DNA from: Heliopora coerulea
Taxonomy: Eukaryota > Cnidaria > Anthozoa > Scleralcyonacea > Helioporidae
Direction: 5' to 3'
NCBI GenBank assembly: GCA_030142905.1
Contig: JASJOG010000065.1
Span: 1,424,501-1,488,500, forward strand
DNA length: 64,000 bases
The translations under genes were made by a program, and so were the position numbers. Within the stretch, counting starts at the first letter, position 1. The number at the start of each line of letters is the position of its first letter. Of this stretch, positions 1 through 64,000 are shown one piece after another. The notes under the pieces are model-generated. The model saw nothing but the letters and a program-made list of their open reading frames with translations, had not been told where the DNA came from and ran no database searches.

Positions 1-1043
1 TAGCAACTGTTTTACTAAAAGAAAAAGGAGTACTATATATTCACAGTAACCATGTTTTTGCTGAGCTATTTTCACAACATTTTAGCCAATGCTTAACAAC
101 ACCACTTTCTTAAAAAATGAACACATGACAGTTCCAATATGATTTAAGATTACATAAATTGCATAAAACATGAGTAAAATTGCATAAAGGTGTCTGCCAG
201 ATGTTTTTCAAGCCATCCTTTCCTGTGTGAGGTTGTTTTAATACCACCTAATGCTAATTGTCTTGGAATTCAAATAGCAAAAATAGGACTTTGTAAATAG
301 AGTGCAGAAATTATAAGTGAAAATATGGTAAAGTAACCAGCAATGATTTGTGTATATTTTTAAGGGCATTAGCCAGAAATTTTATAGGTGATGATATCAC
401 AATTTTTTACTGTTGTGCCAAAGGTGCATGAATGAATGCAGAATGAGGAACCATTTGTGGGTAGAGGGCCTTCCATTTTGGATGTATGCAAAAAAAAGAT
501 GAATATTTTTGACCTCACTCCACCCTTTATGGAGATTTTGAGAAGACGTCAGTTTAACAGATCTTTACTGTTAGGTTTAAGACTGTTCTTTACCCTACTT
601 CAAACTGGGGTGACTGGCTTCTTAGCCCCTGCTTTGCTACACACCTTATTTTGTATACCATACTTTTTCTAGTTGAGCTTTCAACTGGTTAACATTCTGC
701 AGGATGTTGTTGGCTTATGACACATAACCAGAATGAAGTATTAAACAAAGTACTCAGATATTTAAAGTATTAAAGTATTATTGGAGTCTAAACTTATCAC
801 AGCTTTGAAAGTCATCTAAGCAAACAGCACAGCAAACACTTGTTAAATTTTTTTTCCTATTTTATATTGGCCTATTTTATGCTGCATATAGTTGTTTTTC
901 TAAATTTTGATATTCTTACTAAAAACACTGGGTTTTCTTTTTCTACCATAACTGACAATACAGTAAAAATGAAGCAATGTATATGCTAGAGTAACTTTGG
1001 TTGTTTCAATACTCTCTTTTCTTTTAGGTTGTTTTAAAAAAGT
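1..1043. other. Upstream AT-rich stretch, nothing recognised
   Basis: AT-rich DNA with short T and A runs and no convincing coding exon. The open frame at 436-672 resembles no family I know and shows no splice context. The pyrimidine tract ending in TTTTAG at about 1,010-1,027 could be a splice acceptor for a 5' UTR exon that carries the start codon at 1,044; if so, this region is a 5' UTR intron and the promoter lies outside the window. No TATA box or CpG-rich promoter is evident. Confidence 0.4.
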
Positions 1044-61204
<60,161 letters not shown>

Positions 61205-61940
61205 GAGAGGAAAAGAACTGATAGAAAAGCTTCAAGACAGCAGCAGGTTTGTGCTGGCGTGTGGGGGTAACCATCACCCAAAAGTCAGGCCTTCGTAGCG
61301 ATTACAAGTAAAATGACGAAAAACAATTGACATGCCCAAAAGTAGGATCCGTTTTTAAATGTTTCGAATATGATTTTAATACGATTTAATTCGCATTCTT
61401 ATGTTAATACTTATTTCTCCATTCGAACGATATTGTAACAGTATGTGGCAACGCATAAAGTCTCTCTAAGGATCAATGAAATTCTGACATCTCATTTCAT
61501 TTCGTGTCGTCATTGATTTGGGTAATATTTGATGTGATTTTTAGGGGTTACGATTTAGGTTTTCACGTCTGTGTGAATGCTAGTCTATTTTAGTTAGGCC
61601 ATGTCATCATTGCACCACCAGCGTGAGTGGACGTCTGTAAAACGACGGTGTCTTTAAGACCACTGCAGAAACCGTAGCTTCAACAGCACTCCTGTTAAGG
61701 GTGCAAAAATCTCAAGTTGTCACAGCATTGTTGAACAAACGATTGTTTTTGGTCGTTGCAACACGGAAATAATACATTGATATAAGAATTCATTGTCCAC
61801 TATAAGAAATTTAAAGCTTGGCATGACCATAAGTTCATTAATTAGACACAAACGTTTGCGGTAACGTCACGTTGTTTATTGTTAATTTTTGCTTCTAGCA
61901 AAACTCTTACGTCTAATTAATCGTTGTCCACCGTTGTTAA
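61205..61940 (+). other. Probable 3' UTR and flank of DDX46
   Basis: Sequence after the stop codon with no new coding exon. No AATAAA or ATTAAA was found here. A phrase around 61,735-61,800 (ACACGGAAATAATACATTGA) recurs in diverged form near 62,395 and 62,728. Confidence 0.4.
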
Positions 61941-62282
61941 TAGGGACCTTACGATCTACGACGTCAACTTGGACGTCCTTTTAAAATTTCGGCATTTAAA
62001 GAAACAACGGTTTATTGACCACCGTGCTTGATACTTGGGGCTTGTTTAATGACTCCTAAAACGATTGTAGTTTCGTATTGATTTCAATCTTTAGTAACAG
62101 CTTTTTTCATTCCGCGAGCTGATGTCCTTAAGAAATGAAAGTGGTTTGGGTGACGTTGTATGGAGACCGACCACGGTGTTGAGAATGCTCCGGAGAATAA
62201 AAATCATTCATTCTGCTTATTTTGAATGAAGAATTCTTTTGTTTAAAGGACCTAGTCGTTGACGTAGATCTTAAGGTCCCTA
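61941..62282. mobile_element. TA-flanked MITE downstream of DDX46
   Basis: 342 bp including TA on both sides. TIR GGGACCTTACGATCTACG.. at the left pairs with ..CGTAGATCTTAAGGTCCC at the right over about 37 bp with small gaps. The TA target suggests a Tc1/mariner-type element. An AATAAA at 62,196-62,201 lies inside it. Confidence 0.7.
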
Positions 62283-62289
62283 ATGTTCG

Positions 62290-63598
62290 ACGAAATTAAA
62301 AAGTCGCTACTCCATTGATGAACAATGCTCCAGCGAGGTCGTTAACACGAGTCAACAAAGGTACAACAACTGAGACGTTCGTGGTTGTTGGAACACAGAA
62401 AGAATGCCTCGATAAAACAACCATGTTCACAGTTGTTGTATCAAGTGATACAACCATTGACTTACGTGAACTTTTCGTGTCATTTTCGGGACTAAAATTG
62501 TTGGAATCTATCATTTTTGAAGAGCACGAATGTTTACATGTATTCGTTCCACACGTACTTTTTGGCGAGTGATTATATGTCCGTTACAACACGAATATTG
62601 AAAATAGTACTTGTACGACCGAGTTATCAAATTGCCAGAGCACTGGTGTACAATGCACATGGTTATGAGAAAACAATACTGTTTGCCGCATGAGAAGCAA
62701 CAAGGGTTGTTCTTGTTCGTTAAAACTCGGAAAGAATGCATTGATACGACGGTCATGTTCAGAGTTAAATTAATTGTTCGACCGAGTTGAGAATAATCTA
62801 CAGCACGGATAAACAATGCTGTAATGACGCTGACTGTTCACAAACTTCAGGAGAACTTTGTTTGCGCCTTAAAACAGCGGTGAACAAGTTATCCATTTCA
62901 CGCATGTACTCGTCGACACTGTCATTCACAAATAGGCCAAGCGAATAAACTTAAAAACAATTCATGACCACGTAGGGCCAGACCCCGCACATGAAAAGTG
63001 AGACCTCGAAGAGACAAAACGTTATGTTATTTCCTTCCGGTTTTTTGCCATGGGGCTGATTATAATAATACCAGGTAAACCTTTGTGCAAAATCAGAGAG
63101 ATGACGTAAACTGTCTTAATATGCAGTTGACACTGACGGCTCCACAGACGAAGACGACGTCTGTTCAACTAGAATCTATGTACAAGGGAAACGCAGACGT
63201 TCTTTCTTTAACTGAACACTTGCTTTGTACTATTTGGCAAGGTTGACAAGATTCGTAATTGATACTGGATTAAAACTTCCATTTGGAGCTTGGTAAAATA
63301 CGACCCCACGTTCAATGAAGATGGTAAGCTTCCCGTACGAGTAGAGAGCTTTGCCTTCGTGCCGGCGACCAGGGATTGGCAAAAACGCGATGTCGTATTC
63401 CCTAGCCTAAAACAGCAAGAGAGACTAATTAACGAAATCACGATACTTTTTCCCATCATAGCATCTAAAACATATGTAGTGGTGCACACAGTGTGACCGG
63501 TAGATTGTTTGTTTTTTTCACTGACTGACGCGACTGAGTATCGCTAAAGCTATCACCTCATCTACCGAACTTTAAACCAGGATATTCGTAGTTAGTTT
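62290..63598. other. Downstream flank, degenerate repeats only
   Basis: Two diverged copies of a GTTGTTGGAACACAGAAAGA-like unit (near 62,380 and 62,715) and short open frames on both strands at 62,296-62,816 and 63,208-63,496. None resembles a known protein family; no splice-supported gene was found. Confidence 0.35.
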
Positions 63599-63600
63599 AC

Positions 63601-63841
63601 TAAAGCCTGGTTCACACGAGCGACATAAGCATAAGGGCAAGATCAATACGAAAACAAAGCATGATATCTCCTCTGGGACTTGCGAAGATAAAACAAGAAT
63701 TTTTCTTTGTTTTGTCTTTTGTTCTGCTCTCGGCTTATGCTTGGACAATTCTTATGCTTACGATTACGACGATCCTTATGTCCCGGACTTCACTTCATTC
63801 CTTTGTCCTTATGTTTATGCTCACATGTGAACCAGCCTTAA
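63601..63841. mobile_element. PIF/Harbinger-like MITE near the right edge
   Basis: TAA at 63,601-63,603 and 63,839-63,841 flanks a 235-bp body. TIR AGCCTGGTTCACACGAGCGA.. against the complement of ..CACATGTGAACCAGCCT, with ATAAGCATAAGG also inverted. The TIR start resembles the element at 57,733-58,473. Confidence 0.7.
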
Positions 63842-64000
63842 ATGCTACTAATGCATTCTCCTGGTTTAGGTGCTTCCTTAAAGTTTGGCTCTCAAGCATG
63901 AATAAGTTTGGGGACGATGGCATTTATTGTGACCGGTAGAATTACATGACTTTTCAAAATGTGTTGATTACAATTCAATATTTTTGACTTCGAAGTGTTT

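Noticed and set aside
436..672. 78-codon frame as an upstream gene or alternative DDX46 start
   Set aside because: No similarity to DDX46 or other families and no usable phase into the RS exon.
62296..63496. A second gene downstream of DDX46
   Set aside because: Open frames on both strands are short, overlapping and unlike known proteins; no consensus exon chain could be assembled.

Overview
This window is eukaryotic genomic DNA, AT-rich and dense in introns and interspersed repeats. It holds one recognisable host gene on the + strand: the orthologue of DDX46 (yeast Prp5), the DEAD-box RNA helicase of the U2 snRNP/prespliceosome. The gene spans almost the whole window, from about 1,044 to 61,204. 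I could assemble 39 exons with canonical GT-AG borders and matching phases, plus one tentative 17-nt first coding exon. The joined reading frame is 3,096 nt (1,031 codons plus stop), about the length I remember for vertebrate DDX46. The intron-rich layout, close similarity to vertebrate DDX46 and the style of the repeats suggest an early-branching metazoan, most likely a cnidarian (anthozoan). That assignment is an inference; no species can be named.

Protein layout: a short MGSES start, an RS-rich N-terminal domain (about residues 6-101), a charged linker with acidic patches and a DPLDAFM segment (about 102-310), the two RecA-like helicase lobes (about 311-760) with every DEAD-box motif visible, and the DDX46-specific C-terminal region ending in GRYKVL. 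Exons run 17-285 nt and introns from about 106 nt to 7.8 kb.

The introns are an archive of mobile elements. Intron 5 (9,718-17,565) holds a decayed minus-strand hAT transposon whose reading frames carry, in order, an OTU-like domain, a TTF-type zinc finger and a DUF4371/hAT transposase with a C-terminal dimerisation region. The same intron holds a 1.2-kb foldback element, a small reverse-transcriptase remnant and a tRNA-derived SINE. Other introns carry non-autonomous DNA transposons recognisable by terminal inverted repeats (TIRs) and target-site duplications (TSDs): at least seven hAT-like elements (8-bp TSDs), two piggyBac-like (TTAA), one MULE-like (9-bp TSD) and one PIF/Harbinger-like element with a MADF-like open frame; a second PIF/Harbinger-like and one TA-flanked element lie beyond the gene. 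There are also several hairpin elements and tRNA-derived SINEs with TSDs.

Downstream of the stop codon (61,205-64,000) I see two small TIR elements and degenerate repeats but no second gene. Upstream of 1,044 I recognise nothing. No CRISPR array, rRNA gene, intact tRNA gene, virus or prokaryotic operon is visible. The nearest thing to a novel system is the OTU + TTF + hAT composite transposon and the range of small transposon families fixed inside one essential splicing gene.
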